The notes beneath the pieces were generated by a model that worked only from the letters and a program-made list of their open reading frames with translations, had not been told where the DNA came from and searched no databases. A program made the translations under genes and the position numbers. 64,000 nt of DNA from assembly GCF_004959765.1 (NCBI RefSeq), contig NZ_SJZD01000001.1:186001-250000 (forward strand), read 5' to 3'. The DNA comes from Flavobacterium sp. H122. Lineage in GTDB: Bacteria > Bacteroidota > Bacteroidia > Flavobacteriales > Flavobacteriaceae. Positions 36,642 to 45,231 of the stretch are shown in pieces. How positions within the stretch are numbered: position 1 is the first letter of the stretch; each line of letters opens with the position of its first letter.

Positions 36642-39191
36642 ATGGATGATAATTTTTCACCAAGAGTTAGAGATGTAATTACTTTCAGTAAAGAGGAAGC
36701 ATTGCGTTTAGGTCACGATTTCATTGGGACAGAACATCTTATGCTTGGTATTTTAAGAGACGGCAGCGGTTCTGCCATTAACATACTAAACAATTTATCT
36801 GTCGATTTAGAACATTTACGCCGAAAAGTTGAAATACTAAGCCCTGCAAATCCCAGCCCTGTTACAGGGAATGATAAAAAGAATTTACATCTGACCCGTC
36901 AGGCAGAAAGAGCTTTAAAAACAACTTTCCTTGAAGCAAAAGTATTTCAAAGCTCTACAATCAACACCGCTCATTTGCTATTATGTATCTTACGTAATGA
37001 AAATGACCCGACAACTAAATTATTAAACAAGCTGAAAATTGATTACGATACAGCTAAAGAACAATATTTAACTATGATGCCAAACGAAGAAGACTTTCAA
37101 GACAACTTTCCTAAAAACGAATCTTCTTATGGAGGAGACGATTCAGGACAAGATGACAGTTTTGGACAAGGTAGTTTGTCTAATCCTGCCAACAAATCAA
37201 ACAAAAAATCCAAAACCCCTGTTTTAGATAATTTTGGACGTGACTTAACCGAAATGGCCGAAGAAGGAAAACTGGATCCTGTGGTAGGCCGTGAAAAAGA
37301 AATTGAGCGTGTGTCTCAAATTTTAAGCCGTAGAAAGAAAAACAATCCATTACTGATTGGTGAACCTGGTGTAGGTAAATCTGCTATTGCAGAAGGATTA
37401 GCACTTCGTATCATCCAGAAAAAAGTTTCCCGAATTCTATACGGCAAACGAGTAGTAACACTTGATTTAGCTTCTTTAGTAGCTGGCACAAAATACCGTG
37501 GTCAGTTTGAAGAGCGTATGAAAGCCGTAATGAACGAACTGGAAAAAAATGATGACATTATACTTTTCATAGATGAGATCCATACTATTGTTGGTGCTGG
37601 TGGTGCTACTGGTTCGTTAGATGCTTCAAATATGTTTAAACCTGCATTGGCACGTGGAGAAATTCAATGTATTGGTGCCACTACATTGGACGAATACCGT
37701 CAATACATTGAAAAAGATGGTGCGCTTGAGCGTCGCTTCCAAAAAGTAATTGTTGATCCTACATCAATCGAGGAAACCATTACTATTTTGAACAACGTAA
37801 AAGGTAAATACGAAGACCATCACAATGTAATTTACACTTCTGAAGCAATTGAAGCTTGTGTAAAACTAACTGAAAGATACATGTCTGAGCGTTTTTTACC
37901 GGACAAGGCTATTGATGCGATGGACGAAGCGGGATCACGTGTTCATATCACTAACATTGATGTTCCTAAGCAAATTTTAGATTTAGAGCGTCAGTTGGAA
38001 GAAGTACGTGAACTTAAAAATACAGTTGTAAAACGTCAAAAATATGAAGAAGCCGCAAAGCTTCGCGATGACGAAAAACGCATTGAAAAAGAATTGGCTA
38101 TTGCGCAGGAACAATGGGAAGAAGATTCTAAAAACAACCGAATCCAGGTAACAGAAGACAATGTTGCTGATGTCGTTTCTATGATGACTGGAATTCCTGT
38201 AAACCGTATTGCACAAACTGAAAGTAATAAATTAGCTCACTTACCGGAAATACTTGATAAAAAGGTTATTGGACAGGCAGATGCCGTACATAAAATTGCC
38301 CGTGCCATTCAACGTAACAGAGCTGGTTTAAAAGACCCTAACAAACCCATTGGTTCTTTTATTTTCTTAGGATCAACAGGTGTTGGTAAAACACAATTGG
38401 CTAAAGTTCTGGCTAAAGAACTGTTTGATTCTGAAGAAGCCTTGGTTCGTATTGACATGAGTGAATACATGGAGAAATTCGCCATTTCAAGATTGGTTGG
38501 AGCGCCTCCGGGATATGTAGGTTATGAAGAAGGCGGTCAGTTGACGGAAAAAGTACGCCGTAAACCATATTGTGTTGTACTTCTTGATGAAATTGAAAAA
38601 GCACACCCCGATGTATTCAATATGATGCTTCAGGTGTTGGATGACGGTTATTTAACTGACAGCTTAGGCCGTAAAATAGATTTCAGAAATACCATTATCA
38701 TCATGACTTCCAATGTGGGAGCCCGTCAATTGAAAGATTTCGGGCAAGGTGTTGGTTTTGGTACCGCTGCAAAACAGGCACAGGCTGATGAACATTCTAA
38801 AGGCGTTATAGAAAATGCTTTAAAGAAAACATTTGCTCCGGAATTCTTAAACCGTATTGATGATGTGATTGTGTTCAATTCTCTTGAAAAAGAAGATATT
38901 GATAAAATCATTGATATTGAATTGCAAAAATTATATGGCCGTATAAAAGAACTTGGTTATTCTTTAGAATTAACAGATGAAGCCAAAGCTTTTATAGCTG
39001 AAAAAGGTTTTGACAGACAGTTTGGTGCAAGACCTCTAAAACGTGCTATTCAAAAATATGTGGAAGACGCCCTTGCCGAAGAAATCATTACTTCAAAAAT
39101 CCATGAGGGTGACGTCATTGAAATGGATTTAGACAATGATTCACAAGAGCTTAAAATAAAAGTTAAAAAATCTGAAAAGCCTACTAGTTAG
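36642..39191 (+). CDS. clpC: ATP-dependent Clp protease ATP-binding subunit ClpC
   Basis: The 849-residue protein has an N-terminal Clp_N double repeat (residues 1-145; DDNFSPRVRDVITFSKEEA). AAA+ domain 1 has Walker A GEPGVGKSA (from 240). A UVR-like middle domain contains QKYEEAAKLRDDEKRIEKE. AAA+ domain 2 has Walker A GSTGVGKTQ (from 577). A ClpP-docking loop is expected from VGFGTAAKQ. The short coiled middle domain with the UVR motif separates ClpC from ClpB. It unfolds substrates for ClpP. Its terminator overlaps the stop codon. Confidence 0.96.
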   Translation: MDDNFSPRVRDVITFSKEEALRLGHDFIGTEHLMLGILRDGSGSAINILNNLSVDLEHLRRKVEILSPANPSPVTGNDKKNLHLTRQAERALKTTFLEAKVFQSSTINTAHLLLCILRNENDPTTKLLNKLKIDYDTAKEQYLTMMPNEEDFQDNFPKNESSYGGDDSGQDDSFGQGSLSNPANKSNKKSKTPVLDNFGRDLTEMAEEGKLDPVVGREKEIERVSQILSRRKKNNPLLIGEPGVGKSAIAEGLALRIIQKKVSRILYGKRVVTLDLASLVAGTKYRGQFEERMKAVMNELEKNDDIILFIDEIHTIVGAGGATGSLDASNMFKPALARGEIQCIGATTLDEYRQYIEKDGALERRFQKVIVDPTSIEETITILNNVKGKYEDHHNVIYTSEAIEACVKLTERYMSERFLPDKAIDAMDEAGSRVHITNIDVPKQILDLERQLEEVRELKNTVVKRQKYEEAAKLRDDEKRIEKELAIAQEQWEEDSKNNRIQVTEDNVADVVSMMTGIPVNRIAQTESNKLAHLPEILDKKVIGQADAVHKIARAIQRNRAGLKDPNKPIGSFIFLGSTGVGKTQLAKVLAKELFDSEEALVRIDMSEYMEKFAISRLVGAPPGYVGYEEGGQLTEKVRRKPYCVVLLDEIEKAHPDVFNMMLQVLDDGYLTDSLGRKIDFRNTIIIMTSNVGARQLKDFGQGVGFGTAAKQAQADEHSKGVIENALKKTFAPEFLNRIDDVIVFNSLEKEDIDKIIDIELQKLYGRIKELGYSLELTDEAKAFIAEKGFDRQFGARPLKRAIQKYVEDALAEEIITSKIHEGDVIEMDLDNDSQELKIKVKKSEKPTS

Positions 39192-39205
39192 TAGGCTTTT
39201 TTTTT
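39176..39205 (+). terminator. Intrinsic terminator overlapping the clpC stop codon
   Basis: AAAGCCTACTA pairs with TAGTAGGCTTT and is followed by T residues. The upstream arm lies within the last codons of clpC. Confidence 0.88.
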
Positions 39206-39248
39206 CAAAATAAAATGTAACTTAGTTCTCCAAACCACTAAGTTGATT

Positions 39249-40622
39249 ATGTCTGCAAGAAAAACTGTTATTGGAAGCGAGGAATGGTGTTCATTCCCTG
39301 ATTTAGATATACCTTTTATCAAAGCCAGAGTAGATTCTGGTGCTAAAACTTCAGCTATACATGCCACAAATATTGTTCAATTTTCAAGAAATGGTGAAGA
39401 TTGGGTAAAATTTGACGTCAACCCGTTACAAAACAACACAAAATTAGTCCGTCACTGTGAAGCCAGATTAACAGACAAGCGGATTGTAAAAAGTTCAAGC
39501 GGTTACCGCGAACAGCGTTTTGTGATAAAAACCGATTTATGTATTGGCGACAATACCTTTTCTATTGAAATCACACTAGCCAATAGAGATTCTATGGGTT
39601 TCAGAATGCTTTTAGGTCGTGAGGCCATGATAGGAAAAATGATTGTTGACCCTGAAGAAAAATATTTACTTGGCCAGCCTTCATTTGACGAAATCAAAAG
39701 CTATTACCACGTAAATAAAGAATCCAAATCTAAACTTAGAATTGCTGTACTTGCCAGTAATCCAAACTTATACAGTAACAAACGCATTATCGAAGCGGGT
39801 GAAATGAGAGGTCATGAAATGGAATTTCTCAACATTAAAGAATGTTACATTAAGCTTGATGCTACCGCACCTGAAATGCATTACCGCGGTGGCAGGGTAT
39901 TAGATAATTTTGATGCTGTGATTCCGCGGATTCGTCCAAGCATAACATATTACGGCTGTACTTTGATCCGTCAGTTTGAAGCAATGAAAGTGTTTACACT
40001 AAACTCGGCGGCAGCAATTACCCAGTCAAGAGATAAGTTATTCTCATTGCAATTATTATTGCAAAACGGAGTCGACATTCCTACTACAGGATTTGCCAAT
40101 TCACCATTGGATACCAACGATTTGATTAAAATGGTAGGCGGTTCACCTCTCATTATTAAATTACTGGAAGGAACACAAGGAAAAGGAGTTGTATTAGCCG
40201 AAACCAAAAAAGCTGCAGAATCAGTAATCAACGCTTTTAAAAGTTTAAATGCCAATATTTTAGTTCAGGAATTTATCAAAGAAGCAAACGGTAAAGATTT
40301 ACGGTTGTTTGTGGTTGACGGTAAAGTTGTAGCCGCAATGCAGCGTGAAGCCGCTCCGGGTGAATTTAGAGCCAACATTCACATGGGAGGAACTGCCAGT
40401 GTGATAAGAGTAACTGCAGAAGAAAAGAAAATTGCCGTTAAAGCAGCAAAAGCAATGGATTTAAAAGTAGCCGGCGTAGATATTATCCGTTCCTCAAAAG
40501 GGCCATTATTACTTGAGGTAAACTCCTCACCAGGTTTAGAAGGAATTGAAGGTGCCACACATAAAGACATTGCCGGCGAAATGATTAAAGCAATAGAAAA
40601 GAATTTCAAAATAAAAGAATGA
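39249..40622 (+). CDS. Fusion of RimB-like retropepsin-fold domain and RimK-type ATP-grasp ligase
   Basis: From the ATG at 39249 the product has 457 residues; an upstream in-frame TTG is less likely. Residues 1-145 ([12 protein letters not shown] with Asp29, LLGREAM) match the aspartic-protease-fold 'ATP-dependent zinc protease' / RimB family. The rest is a RimK-like ATP-grasp enzyme ([50 protein letters not shown]). RimK adds glutamates to ribosomal protein S6, and RimB-type proteins modulate it. It heads a tight operon, overlapping the next gene by 4 bp. Confidence 0.92.
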   Translation: MSARKTVIGSEEWCSFPDLDIPFIKARVDSGAKTSAIHATNIVQFSRNGEDWVKFDVNPLQNNTKLVRHCEARLTDKRIVKSSSGYREQRFVIKTDLCIGDNTFSIEITLANRDSMGFRMLLGREAMIGKMIVDPEEKYLLGQPSFDEIKSYYHVNKESKSKLRIAVLASNPNLYSNKRIIEAGEMRGHEMEFLNIKECYIKLDATAPEMHYRGGRVLDNFDAVIPRIRPSITYYGCTLIRQFEAMKVFTLNSAAAITQSRDKLFSLQLLLQNGVDIPTTGFANSPLDTNDLIKMVGGSPLIIKLLEGTQGKGVVLAETKKAAESVINAFKSLNANILVQEFIKEANGKDLRLFVVDGKVVAAMQREAAPGEFRANIHMGGTASVIRVTAEEKKIAVKAAKAMDLKVAGVDIIRSSKGPLLLEVNSSPGLEGIEGATHKDIAGEMIKAIEKNFKIKE

Positions 40623-41122
40623 ATCCTTTCTTAGACATAGTAATCCGGAGTGTTTGTGTATATCTTTTTATGATAACAGCACTTCGGATTTTTGGAAAAA
40701 AGGAACTTTCGCAGCTTAATACCGCCGACATTATTTTAATCTTATTGATTAGTAATTCTGTTCAAAATGCAATGGTAGGAGATAATTATTCCTTAGAAGG
40801 TGGACTAATTGCCGCTTTAGCATTGTTTCTAATAAATTTAATTTTTAAAAGACTGATGACCAAATCTCTTTTTGTCAGGAAATTAATAGCTGACAAACCC
40901 GAGATTTTGATTCACAACGGAAAAACTGATTATAAAACGCTGGCCCGTTTAGGAATCACCTCTGAAGAAATGGAACAGGCCTTAAGAGAGCATGGTGTTG
41001 AACACTTCAATGATGTAAAACTTGCTATGTTTGAAATAGATGGCAACATAAGTATCATTAGCGGAAATGAAAATTTAAGACAAACCAAACACAAGCGTAG
41101 AACTCACAAATCATTAAACTGA
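40619..41122 (+). CDS. DUF421 (YetF-like) membrane protein
   Basis: The 167-residue product has two or three N-terminal hydrophobic helices ([34 protein letters not shown]) and a soluble domain typical of DUF421: [56 protein letters not shown]. The function of the family is unsettled; some members affect spore or membrane physiology. Its ATG overlaps the RimK stop (ATGA), indicating translational coupling. Confidence 0.9.
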   Translation: MNPFLDIVIRSVCVYLFMITALRIFGKKELSQLNTADIILILLISNSVQNAMVGDNYSLEGGLIAALALFLINLIFKRLMTKSLFVRKLIADKPEILIHNGKTDYKTLARLGITSEEMEQALREHGVEHFNDVKLAMFEIDGNISIISGNENLRQTKHKRRTHKSLN

Positions 41123-41123
41123 T

Positions 41124-41573
41124 ATGGAAAATAATTTTGCTTTAGCAGAAATGCTTATCCGTAAACCTGTAAACGAAGTTTTTGAAGCTTTTATTAACCC
41201 TCAAATAACATCCAAATTTTGGTTTACAAAAGGTTCTGCAGAATTAATTGAAGGCACAAATGTGGATTGGACATGGGAAATGTACAATCATACTGTAACT
41301 GTTACGGTTAAAAAAATAGAGCAAAACAAACAAATCGTAATTAAATGGGGAAATTATGAAAACCTTTCGACAGTTACATGGAATTTTAAAGAAATTACTG
41401 CCGATAGCACTTTTGTAAGCATCAAAAACGAAGGTTTTAAAGGAGATACAAATCAGATTATAAGTCAGGTAAGAGATTCTACCGAAGGTTTTACTTTAGT
41501 TTTAGCGGGTTTAAAAGCCTTTTTAGAATATAATATCCAACTTAATTTAGTAGGTGACCGTTTTCCAAATTAA
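41124..41573 (+). CDS. SRPBCC / AHSA1-like protein
   Basis: The 149-residue single domain has the AHSA1 start (IRKPVNEVFEAFINPQITSKFWFTKGSAEL), an aromatic beta-sheet core (VDWTWEMYNH, IVIKWGNY) and a C-terminal helix (TEGFTLVLAGLKAFLEY). The START-like fold binds hydrophobic ligands; related proteins are called Hsp90-activator-like, without proof of that role here. It lies 1 bp after the DUF421 gene. Confidence 0.9.
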   Translation: MENNFALAEMLIRKPVNEVFEAFINPQITSKFWFTKGSAELIEGTNVDWTWEMYNHTVTVTVKKIEQNKQIVIKWGNYENLSTVTWNFKEITADSTFVSIKNEGFKGDTNQIISQVRDSTEGFTLVLAGLKAFLEYNIQLNLVGDRFPN

Positions 41574-41578
41574 ATCGT

Positions 41579-42160
41579 ATGAATAAAAACCGGCTTGAAG
41601 CCTTCAGCGATGGTGTTTTAGCTATCATCATAACAATCATGGTCTTGGAATTACAGACTCCTGATGGTACCGACTTTAAGTCGCTTGTAAAACTGTTTCC
41701 AGTTTTCATCAGTTATCTGTTAAGCTTTATATATGTGGGCATTTACTGGAATAACCACCATCATATGATGCACACCGTAAAAAAAGTTACCGGAGAAATA
41801 CTTTGGGCAAACCTGCATTTACTTTTTTGGTTGTCACTGATTCCTTTTGCTACAGCCTGGATAGGTGAACATCACTTTGCTCCTTTTCCAATGCTTACCT
41901 ATGGCTTTGTGTTATTAATGTGTGCCCTTGCCTATTTTATTCTTCAAAATCAAATCATAAAAAAACATGGTGAAGAATCCATTTTAGCGCGTGCTGTTGG
42001 CAAAGATTTAAAAGGAAAAGTATCAGCCATACTATACATAATTGCAATACTATCTACTTATTATCATGAATTAATATCAGGAATAATTTATATTTTAGTA
42101 GCTTTAATCTGGTTAATTCCAGACAAACGAATCGAAAAAATACTAACTGAAGAGCAATAA
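41579..42160 (+). CDS. TMEM175 family (DUF1211) potassium-channel-like protein
   Basis: The 193-residue product begins MNKNRLEAFSDGVLAIIITIMVLELQ, including the FSDG motif of TMEM175 pore helix 1. Five more hydrophobic helices follow (VFISYLLSFIYVGIYWNNHHHMMHTV, LLFWLSLIPFATAWIGEH, and others). Bacterial TMEM175 proteins are tetrameric K+-permeable channels with one six-helix repeat, which the length fits. It lies in the tight operon, 5 bp after the SRPBCC gene. Confidence 0.9.
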   Translation: MNKNRLEAFSDGVLAIIITIMVLELQTPDGTDFKSLVKLFPVFISYLLSFIYVGIYWNNHHHMMHTVKKVTGEILWANLHLLFWLSLIPFATAWIGEHHFAPFPMLTYGFVLLMCALAYFILQNQIIKKHGEESILARAVGKDLKGKVSAILYIIAILSTYYHELISGIIYILVALIWLIPDKRIEKILTEEQ

Positions 42161-42163
42161 ACT

Positions 42164-42592
42164 ATGCATACCATCTACCATGATTTAACTATAAATACTT
42201 CTGCTGAAAAAATTTTCGATGCCGTATCAACTCCTTATGGCTTGAACGATTGGTGGACTAAACGCTGCAGTGGAAAATGTGAATTGGGCGCAGTTTACAA
42301 TTTATATTTCGCTGATGAATACAATTGGTTTGCAGAAATTGTAAGACTAATTCACAACGAAGAAATAGAATTCAAAATGACAAAAGCCATGGAAGAATGG
42401 ATGCCTACAAGTTTTGGTTTTATTTTAAAGGAAGAAAAAAACAATGTAACTTCAGTACAATTTTATCATAAAGGCTGGACAGAAATCAGTAAAGAGTTTA
42501 GGGTTGCCAGTTACTGCTGGGCGAATTTACTGCATCAACTGAAAGATTATTTAGAAAAAGGAATCATAACACCATTTGAAGAAAGAAACTAA
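42164..42592 (+). CDS. SRPBCC / AHSA1-like protein (second copy)
   Basis: The 142-residue START-like domain opens HDLTINTSAEKIFDAVSTPYGLNDWWTKRCSGKCELG. It contains the conserved core VTSVQFYHKGWTEISKEFRVASYCWANLLHQLKDYLEKG. It is distant from the copy at 41124, so it is not a recent duplicate. It probably binds a small hydrophobic molecule. Gaps of 3 bp upstream and 2 bp downstream place it firmly in the operon. Confidence 0.9.
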   Translation: MHTIYHDLTINTSAEKIFDAVSTPYGLNDWWTKRCSGKCELGAVYNLYFADEYNWFAEIVRLIHNEEIEFKMTKAMEEWMPTSFGFILKEEKNNVTSVQFYHKGWTEISKEFRVASYCWANLLHQLKDYLEKGIITPFEERN

Positions 42593-42594
42593 TT

Positions 42595-42957
42595 ATGAGT
42601 ATACTAGCAAAAATTATTATCGGTTTTGTAACATTTATCCACATTTACATTGTTTGGTTAGAAATGTTTGCATGGACAACAAGAGCACCAAAAGTATTTA
42701 AAACAATCCCTAAAGATTTATTTATACCCACAAAAGTGCTAGCTGCTAATCAAGGACTATATAATGGATTCCTAGCTGCTGGACTGATTTGGTCCTTATT
42801 AATTTGTGATATAGAATGGTCTAAAAATGTAGCATTATTCTTTTTAGGCTGTGTGGCTGTGGCTGGAATTTACGGTGCTGCAACTGCTTCAAAAAGAATT
42901 TTATATGTACAGACAGTACCTGCTGTGTTAGGAATTCTGGCAGTTTTATTTTTGTAA
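42595..42957 (+). CDS. DUF1304 membrane protein
   Basis: The 120-residue product has four hydrophobic helices and the DUF1304 features IIIGFVTFIHIYIVWLEMFAWTT, LAANQGLYNGFLAAGLIW, GIYGAATASKRILYVQTVPAVLG. The family is small, integral and of unknown function. It follows the SRPBCC gene by 2 bp. Confidence 0.9.
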   Translation: MSILAKIIIGFVTFIHIYIVWLEMFAWTTRAPKVFKTIPKDLFIPTKVLAANQGLYNGFLAAGLIWSLLICDIEWSKNVALFFLGCVAVAGIYGAATASKRILYVQTVPAVLGILAVLFL

Positions 42958-42966
42958 TTAAACTAT

Positions 42967-43080
42967 ATGAAACTCTCAGGAATCCACTTATTTTCCGGAA
43001 TAATTATATTAGTATTTATCGGTGTACATTTATTCAATCATTTTTTAAGTGTTTACAGAATAGACAGGCAAATTTTATAG
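42967..43080 (+). pseudogene. N-terminal fragment of a small membrane protein
   Basis: A 37-residue frame, MKLSGIHLFSGIIILVFIG then VHLFNHFLSVYRIDRQIL, has one hydrophobic helix. It resembles the first helix of larger Bacteroidota membrane proteins that continue with more helices after an HLFNH motif (from memory). Here a TAG ends it, and no frame downstream resumes the pattern. It starts 9 bp after the DUF1304 gene. It may be a decayed gene end or a genuine one-helix peptide. Confidence 0.5.
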
Positions 43081-43183
43081 TTGTCATTGAAATTATTTAA
43101 CAGTAGTTATATTTTTAGGCTTAACAAAATCATTTTCAAGGAATTAAAACAACAAAGAAATAAACTTTTTTACAGAAAAATAA

Positions 43184-43678
43184 ATGAAAGTCATAAATAT
43201 TCATGAACGAAAAATTGCAAAGCCAAAAAATGAAGTTGCCCCATTACTAAAAACACTGGCAAGTGATAACGATTTGATTCTGGCAACAAACAAATGGCCT
43301 CCAATGAGATTTGATAAAGGACTTCAGGTAGGATCAAAAGGCGGTCATGGACCAATAAAATATCATGTAACCAATTACAGGATTGACAATTCTGTAACAT
43401 TTCAATTTGACTTAACAGGTTTTGATGGTTTCCATAAATTTGAATTTATTGAATTACAGGAAAGTGAAACCCTACTCAAGCATACCATTTCAATGACAAC
43501 TTCAGGTTGGGCAACTTTAAAATGGGCTTTGGCTATTCGATGGCTGCATGATGCTTTTATTGAAGATGCTTTTGATAAAGTTGAAAATTATGTTACAAAT
43601 CAAAACAAAAGCAGTCAATGGAGTTTATGGGTCAGAATATTACGTCGCGTAATGAAACCCAAACGCAAAAAAAATTAA
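43184..43678 (+). CDS. SRPBCC-like protein of unknown function
   Basis: The 164-residue product looks START-like: MKVINIHERKIAKPKNEVAPLLKTLA at the start, a beta core (GPIKYHVTNYRIDNSVTFQFDLTGFDGFHKFEFIEL), and a long C-terminal helix (WATLKWALAIRWLHDAFIEDAFDKVENYV). A basic tail (RRVMKPKRKKN) ends it. It has no signal peptide. It is the third SRPBCC-type gene in 2.5 kb but is separated from the operon by about 100 bp. The substrate is unknown. Confidence 0.82.
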   Translation: MKVINIHERKIAKPKNEVAPLLKTLASDNDLILATNKWPPMRFDKGLQVGSKGGHGPIKYHVTNYRIDNSVTFQFDLTGFDGFHKFEFIELQESETLLKHTISMTTSGWATLKWALAIRWLHDAFIEDAFDKVENYVTNQNKSSQWSLWVRILRRVMKPKRKKN

Positions 43679-43709
43679 ATAATCCGCCGGCGTTTAAAAG
43701 GAAACTGAT

Positions 43710-44195
43710 TTATTTTTTTAATCTGACAGGTATAAAAATTTCTTCTTCAGAATTTTTATCCATTGGGTCATATTTGCCACTAGGAAGCATTTCAAAATGT
43801 GGCCGGGAATTGTCCAATTGATATTCAGAATCTGGAATACATTCACTGTATATTTTTCCAAAAAATGCCGGTGCTCCAGGAACATTTCCTTTGTAATGAA
43901 AAACAGCATACAAACCTCCTTCGATTTCTAAGGTGTCCAAGTCATTTGGAATATTTTCAAAATCACTTACTTCAACCGTTGCCCATTTTATGAAAGAAAT
44001 TGCAGGATTTGTCATGAAATCATCTGAATAAAATTGTAATGAAATTTTATCATCCCCTACTCTATTCTTTATTTCTTTAATATGTGGGGCAAAACTCCCC
44101 CACAATTCTCCTGTAGTATTATTCAAAAAACTCATTGATAACGATTTACCAATGAGTTTTTTAGGATTTATTTCTATTATTTTAAATTCTATCAT
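43710..44195 (-). CDS. GyrI-like / effector-binding domain protein
   Basis: The 161-residue stand-alone effector-binding domain of the AraC-type (GyrI/SOUL) fold contains FKIIEINPKKLIGKSLSMS, the central EIEGGLYAVFHYKGNVPGAPAFFGKIY and RPHFEMLPSGKYDPMDKNSEEEIFIPVRLK. It has no DNA-binding domain. Such proteins bind small ligands, and some hydrolyse cyclopropanoid toxins. Its start codon overlaps the end of the upstream serine hydrolase by 14 bp, so they are co-translated. Confidence 0.9.
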   Translation of the reverse strand: MIEFKIIEINPKKLIGKSLSMSFLNNTTGELWGSFAPHIKEIKNRVGDDKISLQFYSDDFMTNPAISFIKWATVEVSDFENIPNDLDTLEIEGGLYAVFHYKGNVPGAPAFFGKIYSECIPDSEYQLDNSRPHFEMLPSGKYDPMDKNSEEEIFIPVRLKK

Positions 44196-45213
44196 AATTT
44201 TTTCTGATAATTTTTAAAACTTCAGTATGATAAAAAAATGTGTTCTTTAAATCATTTAGGTCATAAACCACATTTTGAAGAACAATGACACTTATCTTTT
44301 TCTTGGGAAAATAGAAATTCATTGATAAAAACCCTGGCGTAAATCCAGTCTGGCCATATTGTGTGATACCATCTTTAGTATCAATAGTTGTTCCGTATCC
44401 ATATTCTGTCAATCCAAAAACAGGATGCTGTCTTATTGCTCCTTTATGTTTTGTGATAAGCAGTTTAAAAGTTCTCTTTTTAAACAATTTACCCTCAAAA
44501 AAAATGCTGTTCCATTTATGCAAATCTTCAGCAGTTGATATAAAAGAACCTGCGGCAGGATAATTTTGAAAAGTATTGGTTTCAAAATCTAATCCTTCAG
44601 TCTCGGTTTTAGTATATCCCTTAACTAAATTTGAATTTGTCTTAAAATCAGGGTGAAAAGTGTTTTTCATCCCACATTTTTGAAATAATTCCTGTGAAAG
44701 TGATGAAAATCCTTTTCCGGTTATTTTCTCTAAAATCTTTGCCAATAAATCATATCCTATTTGCGAATACAAATATTGGGTACCGGCCTCAAACAATAAA
44801 GGTTTATCCAAAGACTCGATGCCGTGCATATGTGTAAGCAAATGATGAACAGTAACTAAATCTGACCAGTTTTGCTTTATTTCCGGCAAATATTTTTTTA
44901 TTGGAACAGATAAATCCAGATTTCCCTTATCATACTCAATAAGTACAAGTGCAGCAGTAAACTGCTTACTGACAGAACCTACGACAAAACTATCATTTTG
45001 AGTCAATATTATTTTACTTTCAAAATCTGAAAACCCAATAAAGTTTTCATAGATTTTTCTTTCACCTTTTGTAATTAAAACAGCTCCGTTAAAAGGTTTT
45101 ATTGACTCATTAATCAAAAGAGTATCAATAGCATTACTTATGATACTATTCTTTTTTTGTCCAAAACCAAAATTAAATAGTATAAGGAACAATAACGAAA
45201 AAATACTTTTCAA
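44182..45213 (-). CDS. Secreted serine hydrolase (beta-lactamase-related)
   Basis: The 343-residue product has a signal peptide (FSLLFLILFNFGFGQ). The catalytic Ser-x-x-Lys is SVSK in VVGSVSKQFTAALVL. The second motif is YSQIGYDLL. The C-terminal region TQYGQTGFTPGFLSMNFYFP carries the strand that usually holds HxG, here Gln-Thr-Gly. The family comprises D-alanine carboxypeptidases, esterases and related periplasmic hydrolases. The substrate is not predictable. It overlaps the GyrI-like gene. Confidence 0.9.
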   Translation of the reverse strand: MKSIFSLLFLILFNFGFGQKKNSIISNAIDTLLINESIKPFNGAVLITKGERKIYENFIGFSDFESKIILTQNDSFVVGSVSKQFTAALVLIEYDKGNLDLSVPIKKYLPEIKQNWSDLVTVHHLLTHMHGIESLDKPLLFEAGTQYLYSQIGYDLLAKILEKITGKGFSSLSQELFQKCGMKNTFHPDFKTNSNLVKGYTKTETEGLDFETNTFQNYPAAGSFISTAEDLHKWNSIFFEGKLFKKRTFKLLITKHKGAIRQHPVFGLTEYGYGTTIDTKDGITQYGQTGFTPGFLSMNFYFPKKKISVIVLQNVVYDLNDLKNTFFYHTEVLKIIRKNYDRI

Positions 45214-45231
45214 AATAAAAAACTTATAGAA

